Assembly: GCA_902651635.1 (NCBI GenBank)
Contig: CACRSC010000059.1
Span: 101,484-138,933 of the forward strand
Direction of reading: 5' to 3'
Source of the DNA: Mastigamoeba balamuthi
Taxonomy: Eukaryota > Evosea > Mastigamoebida > Mastigamoebidae
Length of the DNA stretch: 37,450 bases
Below the pieces are notes generated by a model. It ran no database searches, was not told the DNA's origin, and saw only the letters and a program-made list of their open reading frames with translations. How positions within the stretch are numbered: position 1 is the stretch's first letter; the number at the start of each line of letters is the position of its first letter. A program made the position numbers and the translations under genes. Below, piece after piece: positions 10,129 through 20,716 of this stretch.

Positions 10129-10974
10129 TCAAGGCTGAACTGCATCCTTGTTGAGGCCACGGACGCTGAGGTCGTACATGACCTGATGGATGGGGCGCGG
10201 GGTGTGAGAGGCCGCTGTGGGGGGCTGGGCTGCGAGCTCACCTCCTCGATCTTCTTGACGTCGTACTTGATGCCGTCAAAGCGCTTGCGCAGGAAGTCGT
10301 TCTTGAGGTTCAGCATGCGGAACCCGTCGTGCAGCTCCGTCACAAACGCCGCGATGCGCCCCGGCGACGCGTAGTCCCCGTGCGTCACGCAGTTGACCGC
10401 CAGCCTGCTCAGCTCCGCCGGCACCCCGCACAGCCCTGCCACAGAGGACAAAAAAAACAAAAAATACCCCCATACAAGAATTCAGTTTCAATCTCGGGGT
10501 TGGCGATCAATTGGCCGGGGGCGTGCCAGAGAGGTAGTCCTCCACGTCGATGGGGAACGAGATGGGCCCCGCCCCGTCGGCCTCCGCCCGCAGCCCCAGC
10601 ATCGCCTCGACGCCCTCCCTCCCGACGAGCCTCCCTGACGTCACCCACGTCACGACGGCCGCCGCCTGCACGGCCTGCGCGAGGGCCTGCCTCCAGAGCT
10701 CGCGGTGCCTCCAGTACTGCCCCGCGGGCACGGCGGCGCGGACCCTCGCCAGGCAGGCGCCCGCTGACGTCAGGGCGGCGCCTGCGCGGGCTGCGCACGT
10801 GGCGACGGCGGGGGCGTCGCCGAGGCCGCGGGCGTGGAGGGGCGCGAGGGCGAGGGCCAGCGGGCGCAGGCTCTGCTCGGCGTCGCGCACGTGGCGCTTG
10901 ATCTCGTCGCGCAGCTGCGTGTCGGCCTCGAGCTCGCGCGCGTGCCTCTCGAGCTCCTCCATGACGCCGGCCAT
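10129..10974 (-). CDS. TSN: Translin, RNA/DNA-binding subunit of the C3PO endoribonuclease
   Basis: Translin forms octamers, and with TRAX makes C3PO, which processes tRNA fragments and small-RNA passenger strands. Three exons are supported: 10974-10527, 10435-10242 and 10182-10129. They total 696 nt, giving 231 aa (228 in humans). Family landmarks are EEL...DEIKRHVRDAEQ at the N-terminus, QYWRHRELWR, the invariant DVEDYLSG at the end of exon 1, and ELSRLAVNCVTHGDY and LRKRFDGIKYDVKKIEE in exon 2. Exon 3 supplies the short tail VMYDLSVRGLNKDAVQP. Intron 2 (10183-10241) is GT-AG. Intron 1 (10436-10526) is GC-AG with TCTG^GCACGC, and this join gives exactly the family spacing. ATG at 10974 is preferred over an in-frame ATG at 11043 because it matches the family start. 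No TRAX partner is seen in this window. Confidence 0.93.
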
Positions 10975-11049
10975 ACGGCAACTCCGTAACACGCAAAAAA
11001 ACAGTGAAGATTTGGAGGAATATCTCCCCTCGGAAGAATCCAAGATTCA

Positions 11050-11335
11050 TGGACAATATCGCTGGATTCCGTGTATCGAAATATACAATGGATTACCCGC
11101 AGGACGTTGCTCGTGCAGACAATCGGAACAGACGGATGGGTGGCGGCGGGAACACCGAGAGAGCCCACGGAAAACCAAAGATCATGATCCAGGGATGATA
11201 TCGCCGGGTTCCTGGTATCAAGCACGTGGGCATCCTTTTGTATTACCTGCAGGACGCTGCTCGCGCAGACAAGCGGAACAGACGGATGGGTGGTGGTGGC
11301 GGGGGGCACACCCACCGAGAGAAGAAAAAAATACC
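11050..11335. repeat. Two-copy direct repeat (period about 150 bp) between translin and the F-box/LRR gene
   Basis: The segment around 11095-11160 recurs at about 11245-11325, sharing CGGAACAGACGGATGGGTGG, the preceding CAGGACG(T/C)TGCTCG and a following ACCGAGAGA. An upstream half-unit (ATATCGC(T/C)GG(A/G)TTCC) is also repeated. It lies in the promoter region of translin (minus strand) and just after the F-box/LRR gene. A minus-strand frame crosses it but shows no domain. Confidence 0.75.
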
Positions 11336-11401
11336 TTAGAGAAAAAAAAGAACATCACGGGGCACAGACCAGTGCCCCCAACGACGTCACCGCTGACGTG
11401 G

Positions 11402-13051
11402 TCACTCGGAATTCTCGTTCCCGTGCGGCGCTGCGCCCTCGCGCCCCTCGTGCTCGTCCTCGCGCTGCCACAGCTGCCGCTGCTCCTCCTCCTCCTCGTC
11501 CTCGGCCCGCGAGTCGTCGAGCAGGACAAGGGCGCCCGGGAAGGCCCTGCGGAGCTCGTCCTCGGCGCCGGGCACCGCGCGGAGCCCCGGGGCGACGACG
11601 CGGCGCAGCGAGCGGGCGTCGAGCGACAGCAGCGCGTCGAGGGCCCTGCGGCCCACGGGGAACCGCGAGAGCTCGACGCTGCGCAGCCCGCGCGCGGCCC
11701 GGGCCACCGCCTCGACGCCCGCGTCGCTGAACGACGGCGAGCAGAGCGCCAGCGCCTCGAGGCCGCCCAGCAGCGGCGCCAGGGCCGCGGAGCCCACGTC
11801 GCCGTCGCCCACGCGCGGGCAGCAGTCGACGACGAGCTCGCGCAGGCGCCCGCGCGGCGGGGCCAGCGCCCGCGCGACGGCCTCGAGCGTCCGCGCGTCG
11901 ACGAAGGCGCACGAGCGCAGCGCCAGCGCCCTGAGCCCGCGCGCCGCAGCGGCCAGCGCCCCCGCGGCCTCTGCGCCCAGCGGCCTGCAGTAGCTCAGCT
12001 CCAGCCGCTCCAGCGCGCACAGGGCGCCCGCCTCGGCCCCGGCGCGTGCCAGGCGCAGCGCCGCGGCGTCCGAGAGGCGCGCGGCGTGCAGCTCGAGGGC
12101 GGCGAGGCGCGAGAAGGCGCGGCCGCCAGCGAGGGCGTAGGCGCAGGCGTCGTCGGCGTGGACGAGGCGCAGGCACCGCAGGCGCGCGGGGGAGGCGGCG
12201 GCGCCCAGCGCGCGGAGGCCCTCGCAGCTGAGCGGCGCGGGGCCGAGGCTGCCGGCGTGGAGGCGCGTGAGGGCGCACATGCCGGCCAGCGAGCGCAGGC
12301 CCGCGGGGCCCACGCGCGGGCACATCTCGGCGCGCAGCTCCGCCAGCGCGCTGCACCGCGCGGCCACCGCCCGCACGCCCGCGTCGCCCACGCGCCGGCA
12401 GAAGCTCACGTCCAGCCGCGCCAGCCCGCGCGCGCACGGCGAGCGCGCCAGCGCCGAGAGCCCCGCGTCGCCCAGCGCCGTCCGCGAGAGGTCGAGTGAC
12501 GTCAGATTTCCCAATCGGGAAGCCAGCGATGCGACGTCGGCGTCGCGGACGAGGCGCAGGCGCGGCGCGCGCAGGTCGCGCAGGGAGGCGGGCGCACGCG
12601 ACGCGGCGGCCGCGAGGCCCGCGCCGGTCAGCAGCGCGCAGGCGGCGGCCACGTCGAGGCGCGCGAGATTCCGCGCGGCGGCCAGGATATCTGCCACGTC
12701 ATCGGGGGTGACGTCGGGGCCCGCGAGCGCGAGGCGCGCGGCGAGCGGGAGGGCCGGGGCGCGCAGCAGGGCGCGGGCGGCGCGGGACGAGGGGGCGGCG
12801 AGGAGCACGCGGGGGCCCCAGGCGGCGGCGTCGGCGTCGGCGGCGTCGCGCCACGCGCGGCAGACGAGGCGCGCGCCGGCGAGTGACGTGGCGGCGACCG
12901 ACGGGCTGCCGGCGGCGTCGGCCACCGCGCGCAGGAGCGCCGAGAGGAACTTGGGGTCCGTGGGCAGCGACGACGTCGGCGGAATCGACGGCGGAGGCGG
13001 TGGTGACGTGGCGCGGGGGACGTGGCGCGGGGGAGGGGTGGCGTTGCCCAT
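11402..13051 (-). CDS. F-box/leucine-rich-repeat protein (FBXL/AMN1-like)
   Basis: A single exon of 549 aa, extremely GC-rich. After a Pro-rich N-terminus, residues 30-80 resemble a divergent F-box (FLSALLRAVADAAG, then LVCRAWRDAADAD and WGPRVLL). Residues about 120-500 are Cys-containing LRRs of about 26 aa, for example LARLDVSFCRRVGDAGVRAV, LERLELSYCRPLGAEA and LRELVVDCCPRVGDGDV, as in FBXL/Grr1/AMN1 proteins. The C-terminus is acidic and Gln-rich (AEDEEEEEQRQLWQ). The likely role is substrate recognition for an SCF ubiquitin ligase, with substrate unknown. The F-box is weaker than the LRRs, so a non-SCF LRR protein is possible. GC bias has opened long shadow frames on the other strand, the largest being 649 codons at 10550-12499. 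Confidence 0.8.
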   Translation of the reverse strand: MGNATPPPRHVPRATSPPPPPSIPPTSSLPTDPKFLSALLRAVADAAGSPSVAATSLAGARLVCRAWRDAADADAAAWGPRVLLAAPSSRAARALLRAPALPLAARLALAGPDVTPDDVADILAAARNLARLDVAAACALLTGAGLAAAASRAPASLRDLRAPRLRLVRDADVASLASRLGNLTSLDLSRTALGDAGLSALARSPCARGLARLDVSFCRRVGDAGVRAVAARCSALAELRAEMCPRVGPAGLRSLAGMCALTRLHAGSLGPAPLSCEGLRALGAAASPARLRCLRLVHADDACAYALAGGRAFSRLAALELHAARLSDAAALRLARAGAEAGALCALERLELSYCRPLGAEAAGALAAAARGLRALALRSCAFVDARTLEAVARALAPPRGRLRELVVDCCPRVGDGDVGSAALAPLLGGLEALALCSPSFSDAGVEAVARAARGLRSVELSRFPVGRRALDALLSLDARSLRRVVAPGLRAVPGAEDELRRAFPGALVLLDDSRAEDEEEEEQRQLWQREDEHEGREGAAPHGNENSE

Positions 13052-13886
13052 GCGGGAGGGGGAGGAGGGGTGCGCGGGGGCCCAGGGCAGGGGCGGGTCG
13101 CGCAGGGGGCGGGGGCACTGGGGCTCAATGGTTGAGGGGTGGGTGGGTGTGGGGTTCAGCAGAGGGTCGAGGGGCTCCCGATATCGCCCTCGCTTCCTCC
13201 TCCTCCTCCTCTTGCTCTTCCAAGTCTCTCCTCAACGGGGGTCGAGGGGGCTCCGATATATCGCCCTCGCTTCCTCCTCCTCTTCCTCTTCCAAGAGTCG
13301 CTCCTCAACGCCCGCCAGCTGCTGATGTCATCGTTTCCGGAAGCTGGGGTGGGGGGCTGATGGGGGGTGCTGTGTGTGCGTCGAGCGCGTCGTGGGCGCT
13401 GGCTGGCGCGGTTTGGGGGTGGTAGGGTGCGGATTTGGATACTGTGTGGAAGCGCAGCAGCAACGGAATTCCCTGAGAAGCGAAATCCTGTACAGCAGCA
13501 GCGTTGCGACGGCGAAGATACGAGAATCCACCCTGGAATTGTTGTGCACGTACGGAGATTGCGATTCTTTGAGGGCGGCGCCGAGATCCTCGCACCCGGC
13601 GTTCCGGTTTCCTCGGGCTCCGGGGACGGTAATCCGCGCCGGTGAGCCAAACACCTACCCACACAACACCTTGACCCGGTCATCCGGCCGAGCGTAGCAG
13701 CGTGCCATCCACACCCCGTTCGTGGCACACACAACGTACCGTTGTTCGTAGCGAACGCAACAGAGAATATCGGGGGTGGGGAAGAAGATACACGAATCTG
13801 GTGACAGGGGGAGATGACGTCCTTAGCCCGGTCTCTTGGTCCTGTGTTGGTGGATAAAAATCCCAACGCCCCGCGCGCAGCACCCA
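13052..13886. promoter_or_regulatory. Divergent intergenic region between the F-box/LRR gene and eIF3e
   Basis: Both genes are transcribed away from this 0.8-kb stretch, so it should contain two promoters. It holds a tandem repeat at 13164-13312 and pyrimidine-rich blocks. GAAGATAC motifs occur near 13518 and 13788, and a similar sequence appears reversed in eIF3e intron 2 (about 14393). No coding sequence is supported. Confidence 0.4.
13164..13312. repeat. Two-copy tandem repeat, period about 74 bp
   Basis: Copies at about 13164-13236 and 13238-13312 share GGGTCGAGG, CTCC(C)GATAT, TCGCCCTCGCTTCCTCCTCC, CTCTTCCAAG and CTCCTCAACG. It lies just upstream of the F-box/LRR start. Confidence 0.8.
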
Positions 13887-15994
13887 ATGGCAACGCCCGC
13901 TGCCCCCGCCCCCTCCACCCCCGCCGCCGCCCCCGCCCCCGCCGACGCCGTGCCCGCGCCCGCCGCGCCCGCCGCCGAGGACGAGGCGCTGAACGCGGTG
14001 AGCGAGTACGACCTGACGCCGCGCTTCCTCGTCTACCTCGAGCGCCACCTCGGCCTCCCCCTCCTCGAGTTCCTCGGCACCCAGAAGGCACTCTCTCTCT
14101 CCGCCCTCCCCTGCCTCCCCGGGGGGCCCTGACCACGGCGCCGCAGATGTACCCCGCGTCGGAGCTGCTGCGGGGCAGGCTCGAGATGCTGGGCAAGACC
14201 TGCATGGTCGACTCGGCAGAGGAGGTCCTCGAGGAGCTGCGCAAGCGCGGCACCGCCTCGGACGAGTTCTATGCCGCCAGTTCCGTACCCTCACCCCGAC
14301 TGGGGCCCGCCCAGCCCGCCCCCATCGGCCGCGGCCGTCGCTCTCAACGCGGGGGCCTTGTCCTGCGCAAAACACACACCACGCGTACTGATTTGCGTAT
14401 CTTCTTCCCCGCACGGTCCCCCTCCTCCTCTGTGCGGAACGAGCAGAGACGGCGGAGCTCAAGGCGCGGAGGGACGAGGTCATGAAGCAGTTCCACAAGC
14501 TCGCGGCCGAGGCCCAGCCCATCGTGAGCATCATCGACAACGTGGAGCGCGTGGACAAGCTCAAGGCCGAGAACAACTTCAACCTCGCCTACCTCAAGCA
14601 GGCCCACAACGTGCGGCCGCCAAATTCTCGGAATTGCCACGTCACACGCCACATCGGACTGGCTGGCTTTCTCTTGGCCCCCGGGCAAATAACTCTTCTG
14701 ACTCCCTCCCTCGCTCCCTCGGCACGCAGATCACAGAGGCCAACGCCCAGGCGATGTTTGAGTACGCCAGGTTCAGGTTCGACTGTGGCTACTATGAGAT
14801 GTCGCTGCGCTACCTGCAGCACTACCGCCTGCTGTTCCCCGCCTCGGAGAGCACCGTCACCGCGATGGTGCGCGGCCCCCTCTATTTCTTATTTTGTGGC
14901 CGTTGATATCTGCGCTCCACGTCATACGTGACATCACGCTGATTTTTTCTCTCCCCAAACGCAGTGGGGTGAGCTGGCGTCGTCGATCCTGTGCCAGAAC
15001 CAGGACAACGCGCTCGAGCTGCTGACGAAGCTGCGCGACTCGATCGACGCGTCGAAGCTGACGCCGGTGCAGCAGCTGGAGCAGCGCACGTGGCTGCTGC
15101 ACTGGAGCATCTTTGTCTACTTCAAGCACCCCAACGGCCGCAACGCCATCTTCGATCTCTTCCAGGTGCGCAAAATCAATCGACCCGCGAATCTAGATTC
15201 GCGAATCAATTGATTGACCCCGACCGCGCCGCCAGGACCGCTACATGAACGCGGTGCAGACGACGTGCCCGTACCTGCTGCGGTACGTGACGGCGGCGGC
15301 GATCATCAACAAGCGCAGGCGCAACGTGCTCAAGGAGCTCGTCCGCGTGCTCAAGCAGGAGAGCTACGAGCACCGCGACCCCATCACCGAGTTCTTCGAG
15401 GACCTCAACGTCAACTTCGACTTCGAGGCCGCGCAGAGGAAGCTGCGCGAGTGCGAGAAGGTCCTCGCCAACGACTGGTTCCTGAGCGGCGTCCGCGACG
15501 AGTTCCTCGAGAACGCGCGCCTCTTCATCTTCGAGACGTACTGCCGCATACACCAGCGCATCGACATGGGCATGCTCTCGGGCAAGCTGGGCATGAACCA
15601 GGACGAGGCCGAGCGCTGGATCGTCAACCTGATCCGCAACGCGCGCCTCGACGCCAAGATCGACTCGAAGAACGCGCACGTCGTCATGGGCTCGCAGTGC
15701 CCCAACGTCTACCAGCAGGTCATCGAGAAGACCAAGATGATCAGCACCTCGTCGTACATGCTCGCCCACAACATCTCCCAGCTGCTCTCGCCGCGCCCCG
15801 CGGGCCAGCAGCAGCAGAGGCGCGGCGGCCCGCAGCAGCTGCCCCAGCAGCCCCAGCAGCAGCAGCAGCGCTCGGCCCCCGCAGCGGCCAGCGCCCAGGC
15901 CGCCGGGGCCCCCGCGCCCGCGGCTGCGCAGCCCCAGCGGGCCAGCGAGGAGGTGCTGGCCGAGAGCCTCGCCGCGGTCACGGCCGACGACTGA
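13887..15994 (+). CDS. EIF3E: Translation initiation factor eIF3 subunit e (INT6)
   Basis: eIF3e is a PCI-domain subunit of the eIF3 scaffold on the 40S ribosome. Six exons are supported: 13887-14087, 14147-14279, 14447-14610, 14730-14867, 14965-15165 and 15236-15994. They total 1,596 nt, giving 531 aa. Landmarks are [17 protein letters not shown] near the start, [14 protein letters not shown] in exon 5, [31 protein letters not shown] and the PCI core [20 protein letters not shown] in exon 6. The protein exceeds the human one (445 aa) through a 38-aa Ala/Pro N-terminal leader and a Gln/Ala/Pro-rich C-terminal tail of about 70 aa. Introns 2-5 are GT-AG. Intron 1 (14088-14146) is GC-AG (AAG^GCACTC), and the join matches the family without a gap. 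Intron 5 contains two adjacent palindromes. Confidence 0.95.
15186..15215. repeat. Adjacent palindromes in eIF3e intron 5
   Basis: An 18-bp perfect palindrome, CGCGAATCTAGATTCGCG (15186-15203), is followed directly by a 12-bp palindrome, AATCAATTGATT (15204-15215). Both lie inside a 70-nt GT-AG intron. The second occurs identically at 17071-17082 in the CutC intron. Confidence 0.9.
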
Positions 15995-16781
15995 GGGAGG
16001 CAGCGAAGGGGGAGAGGAGAACGGAGACAACTTGGGACCCCCGGGGAGGGGGAGTGGCCCCAGCTCGGCACTGAGAGAGCGAGGCTTGCAGGGGCGCCTG
16101 TGCTGCCCTCCCCCCCTCGGCACACCAACCGAAATAACAAACAACACGCCTTGGTTTTTCGTCCAGCATCAGTTGGTTGCTCTTTGTTTTGAGATTCGCC
16201 CGATCGAAAACCAAACACTGAAAAGCAAACTTCAAACAAGAGCAGAAAGGGTGGGCTGCCTTCTGGCTACGGGACCGCAATTAGTGTTGTGGGTCTGGTC
16301 AATGGATAAAAACCCACTAACGAGCAACCGAAGTTGAGAAAAAAAACTGAATACCTTGTTGATTTGGGAATGCAACTGCCAAAAGGTTGGGCTGGCTCCG
16401 CATCGCAGATATTGTGCGCATGGTGTTTCCACACATAACGATCTTTGAATGTAGTCATCACTGCCATAGACCATGCTGTGAACACCTCTGCCTGCCTCCC
16501 CACGAAGCAGCCGCGCGCCCCGGAGAAAGGCCCATTATGGGTGCCCAGAGAATTACATGTCTGGGTCTGGCCACCGCTTCAATCTCTCGTCGGGCTCTTC
16601 AACCCCTTCCTCCGTCTTCTCACTCAGCTGTTCACGTGGCTGATGACGTCTTGGAGCGCTCAAATATCTTTGATTTGCGTATCTTCCGGAAAATCTAAAC
16701 CAGAATATCTGCGTTATATTATATTTCTGGTCAAGAGCCGGCGAGGCTGCAGCTGCTCTCAATTGACCTGGGCGGCCAAGG
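15995..16781. other. Convergent intergenic region between eIF3e and CutC
   Basis: Both genes end into this stretch, so it should hold two 3' UTRs and polyadenylation sites. I see AT-richer sequence at 16130-16730 and no supported coding sequence. Confidence 0.45.
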
Positions 16782-17616
16782 TCAGAGGCTGGCGACCTGG
16801 CTGACAACCGAGGCGACCGTGTCCTCGTCGCAGACCTTGAGGCTGAAGTCGGGCAGCGCCAGCGAGCCCCCGAGCCCCACGTGCCCGGGCCTGTGCTCTG
16901 CGGCGCTCTGCACCCACTTGCCCGCCGACATGTGCACCTCGCGCACCCCCGTCTCGGCCACCAGCCTCCCCACGTTCCGCTCGGTCACCCCGCCCCCCGC
17001 CAGGATCCCGATCCTCCCCTGGGCTGCGGCATTGGGAGGGGGAAGGAGGGGAAAAAACGCCTCAGCCCCGAATCAATTGATTGGCGCCCACGGAGAAAAA
17101 CGGACCCCTCTGGACGAGCTCGCGGATGGCCCACACGCCCTCGAGCGCGCTCCGCTCGAGGCCCGACGTCAGCACGCGGTCCGCGCCCGTCGCCATGACG
17201 TCATCGAGGGCCCTGCGGGCGTCGCGGGTGAGGTCGAAGGCCCTGTGGAACGTCACGCTGAGGGGCCGCGCGGCGGCGACGAGGCGGGCGGCCAGCGCCA
17301 CGTCGACGTCGCCGGCGGGCGTCAGGGCGCCGACGACGACGCCGTCGGCCCCGGCGTCGCGGGCGAGGGCGATGTCGTCGAGCATGACGGCGACGTCGTC
17401 GGGGGCGTAGACAAAGTCGCCGGGGCGCGGGCGGACGAGGACGTGGAGCAGCGCGACGTCGCGGGGGACGAGGGCGCGGACGCGGCGGAGGAGGCCTGCC
17501 GAGGGCGTGAGGCCGCCGGTGAAGAGCGACGAGCAGAGCTCCAGGCGGGCAGCGCCGCCCCGGGCAGCGCAGAGGGCCGACTGGACGCTGTCGACACAGA
17601 CCTCCACGAGCACCAT
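16782..17616 (-). CDS. CUTC: CutC family copper homeostasis protein
   Basis: Two exons, 17616-17106 and 17023-16782, total 753 nt and give 250 aa, close to bacterial and animal CutC. The TIM-barrel landmarks are present: MVLVEVCVDSVQSA at the N-terminus, GGAARLELCSSLFTGGLTPS, HVLVRPRPGDFVY, DGVVVGALTPAGDVD, VTFHRAFD, DRVLTSG and, across the intron, GRIGILAGGGVTERNV. The exon 2 end gives EVHMSAGKWVQSA. CutC is cytosolic. Copper binding is reported for the human protein, but its catalytic activity, if any, is unknown. The intron (17024-17105) is GT-AG, with donor G^GTCCGT, and contains the AATCAATTGATT palindrome. ATG at 17616 starts directly at the family N-terminus. Confidence 0.93.
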
Positions 17617-18475
17617 CGGACAGCAGTGGGCTGCTCAGAGCACAGGCAGAGGCAGAGAGAGGTGGAGAGTGGTGGAGAAAGAGGGCTGAGAGGTCCACCG
17701 ACAACGGGCAGACAAAGGCACAGGGGCCGCTGCCCAACTGGGGCATCGATCCAACCGCTTTCAGCATCAGAATCTCCCGCCACAGCTGCGCGTGCCCCCT
17801 CCCCCACCGGCCCCCCACTGCGTCAGGGGATCGCCGTGGAGTGCTGCTGCCCTCGCCCAATCACATTCTTTGAGTTCCGTTTGATAAGCTATCGATTTTG
17901 GCGCCCAGACTGCAATTTGTATCAGTTGTTTTTAAATCGGATTTCCCCCTTGTTCTCACAAATTATTCCCTGCTTCACCTCTGTTATAGATGATCGAATC
18001 TCTCAGAGAAAATCACATTAAAGAGAGCATCGCCCAAGACAACTCGAGTTCAAAAACAAGATATTTGATTTTCTGCTCACGTTCAACACTGTGAGTAGGA
18101 GCCAGTGCGACCTCCCAGGGAAAAATAGCCTCTGAAGACCATCCTATTGTGATCTCCGACCCTCAAAACCCTAGGGGAAGCAACGAGGTGAGGATGGTCT
18201 ACTGTTGGTTGGCAAGTATAATTTGGCGCGAAATTATCCGATTTTTCCCCCAAAAAACGGCCTGTACCGTTAATGTAATGATGATATTGGCAAAACGGCA
18301 AGCCGGATTGGATCCTCCCAAATCGTTTCACATTCCTTTGAAATGGTGCAACGCGTTGCAGGCAGGAGACCCAGTTTCTCTCCCGAGATTCCACTGATAT
18401 CTGCATATTTTGGGTCCTCCGGCTCCTTCCATACAGTAAAAATCGCAGTCAGAAGAAAAAAAAAGGCACGTGCCG
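17617..18475. promoter_or_regulatory. Divergent intergenic region between CutC and the NYN-CCCH gene
   Basis: Two divergent genes flank 0.86 kb, so both promoters should be here. The centre (17860-18460) is AT-richer than either gene. No coding sequence or clear motif is supported. Confidence 0.4.
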
Positions 18476-20509
18476 ATGGCAGAGCCCCCTTCGCCTTCGC
18501 CCCCTTCACCCACTTCGACCCCAACGCCCCCAAGGTGGAAACCCCGCACCACAAGAAAGGGGGATGAAGCGCTGCAGGCCCTGTGCGCCACCCTCAACGA
18601 GGGAGACGCCCGGCTGCTGAAGTACCTGGGGAACAAGCACAAGGACTGGCTCACCTACCACGAAGAATACTGGGCCTGCACCCCCACCTCACCATCCCGC
18701 GCAGGCCGCCTGCTGTCCGAGGTGCGTGGCAGCAGACAAGCCCAGCAGCACTCACTCTGGGAGCCCTGGCAGCTGATGAAACATGACCGTGGGGATGACT
18801 GCAACAACAACGTGGACCCCCCGCCCCCCGCGCAGCCCCCAGTGGGCGTTGAGTGCACGAGGTCCCTGGAAGGTCGACTCCAGAGGGCCCTGCGAGCGCT
18901 ACTGACAAGGCCTGCCGCAGGGTACCCGGTGGTCATTGTGCTCGACAACTCGAATCTGTTCATCGAGGGCCAGAAGCAGGCAGCCACCCAGCAGGAGCTC
19001 CTCGTGAAGCAGGACCGCAGGTTCCGCATCGACTTTGAGAAGCTCTGGAAGGTGGTGGCATGCGGCAGGCGTGTCCTGAGAAAGCTGGCCTGTGGTGCTC
19101 CTCAGCCTTCGCCCCATTCAAGCCCATTCAAACCCTTCCCCCTATTCAAACCCTCCTCCCTCCCCTTTGCCCAGGCAGCGAGCGCTCAGCGGCGCCGGCA
19201 GTCTGGGCCGCTATGGAGAAGCAGGGGTTCGACACGCAGAAGTTCCAGCAGCGTGAGCACCAGGGGACAGACGGGGGCATCGTTCGGGTCGAGAAGCAGG
19301 TCGACTGCGCCCTCAGCGTCGCCATCACGCAGGCACGGGCTGCCCTCCCTTGCAACGAGCCCTCTCTCATGCTGAGGCTTCCCAGGCGGCAGCGAGGGCG
19401 GCTGCGCAGAAGGCCTGCTGCGTGATCGCGATCGTGAGCGGGGACGAGGACCTGGTGGTTGCTGCGCGGGCAGCGGTGGAGGTCGGGCAGCTCGTTGAGT
19501 TCTGGTCGCTCGACAAGGCGACCGGCAGGGAAGTCAGGCGTATGTGCGAGCAGGAGGCCAGCGCCACGCTCTGCCTCATCCAAGACGTGCGAGAGACACC
19601 TCGGCAACAACGCTCTGCTGACAGGGGCGACACGGCGCAGGTGATGGCCGTGGGGTCGATCAATCACGTGGCATCGGCTAAGCACGAGGACGAGTTCACT
19701 GGCCCCACTGCATTCGCTCTCGTGCTTTCCGAGACAGCCAGCAACAGCTTCGGCAGCGCTACTCCTGAGATCTACCAGCATAGGATTGGCAAGGTCGCCG
19801 AGGCCGTCACAAATGGATAAAGTACCCATGCCAGGCGCTGGACAAGCAGGGGTGGGCCAGCTCAAGGGGCACTGTCCTCATCAGCCTCTGGACCAGCGAC
19901 CCTGACCACTTCAGCATCAACGACGCGCTGCTGTCACTCGGCAAGTGGGTGCTCTCCAGGTATCAGCAGTACTTCGTGGCTGTCTACGGCTACCATGAGT
20001 GGCACAAGGTCGTGCTCCAGGCCGAACAAAATGAGCTGGACGTGGGCCAGCAGCTGTGGGCGCTCAACTTCATGGGCAGGCTCAACGACCTGATGAAAGG
20101 CAAAGCAGGTCCTCTTTCCACCTCGCATCCAAACCTGCCCAGCACATCTCACGTGGGCCCACCAGAGGAGGAGAGATCCGCACTGGCGGGGGCTGTGCCA
20201 ACTAAGCCAAGGGCCAGTGAGACGAAGGCCTGTGCATTGGAGAAGTGGCAGTTCGCTCCCGGAACAGCTAAGGTTGCCAAGCCCTCCGTCCTGAAGTTTC
20301 CGCAGCGCTGCTCTTTCTCCTTCCGCTGCATCCATGCATCTGCTTGTCTGCTCCATCACTCGCCAAAGGAGATTCGCTTCTTCAAGGAGCACGGGGGGCC
20401 CTGCCCGCGCTACAAGGCCGAATTGTGCCGAAACCCACAATGCAAGTACAACAAGGACACGGCAATGTGCCCCTATGCACACGGGCAGAAAGAGCTGGTC
20501 CCCGAATGA
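18476..20509 (+). CDS. NYN-domain ribonuclease-like protein with C-terminal CCCH zinc finger
   Basis: The NYN domain is assembled from three exons. Its PIN-like acidic sites are visible: VVIVLDNSNLF (about 18930), VEKQVDCAL (about 19290) and IVSGDEDLV (about 19430). Near the C-terminus YKAELCRNPQCKYNKDTAMC, followed by PYAH, forms a TTP-like CCCH finger spaced CX4-CX8-CX3H. NYN plus CCCH is the Regnase/ZC3H12 arrangement, which cleaves mRNA, so RNA decay is a fair inference. Introns: 19095-19174 is GT-AG; 19333-19385 is GC-AG (CAG^GCACGG) and contains no GT at all. A further GT-AG intron at about 18722-18918 is possible, although that stretch is open. ATG at 18476 has no upstream in-frame rival. 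Near 19814 the frame ends, and coding resumes one base off at TGGATAAAG. One missing A in an AAA run would explain this, so the gene is either frameshifted or misread there. Confidence 0.75.
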
Positions 20510-20716
20510 GCAGCAATTAAGACAGCTCAGTTGCACTGCTCCCTCCGAGCCATTGTCCAAAGGCAAGAAAGAACAGAATAAATGACCGCTCTGGTGTCCA
20601 TTGCGAATGAAGGCTCTTGGGAGCCCTTCTGACCGAGAGAGCAGGCCAGAAGCGCTCCCCTTCCCCGAGCACAGAATCTGCCGACTCGGAGGGACTCCTG
20701 ACGAGCAGCATATGCC

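Noticed and set aside
10974-11043. Upstream in-frame ATG of translin at 11043
   Set aside because: It would add residues absent from the family; the ATG at 10974 gives the normal N-terminus and length.
10550-12499. 649-codon plus-strand open frame opposite the F-box/LRR gene
   Set aside because: It is an Arg/Ala-rich shadow caused by extreme GC content; the minus strand has clear LRR periodicity and the plus strand has no domain.
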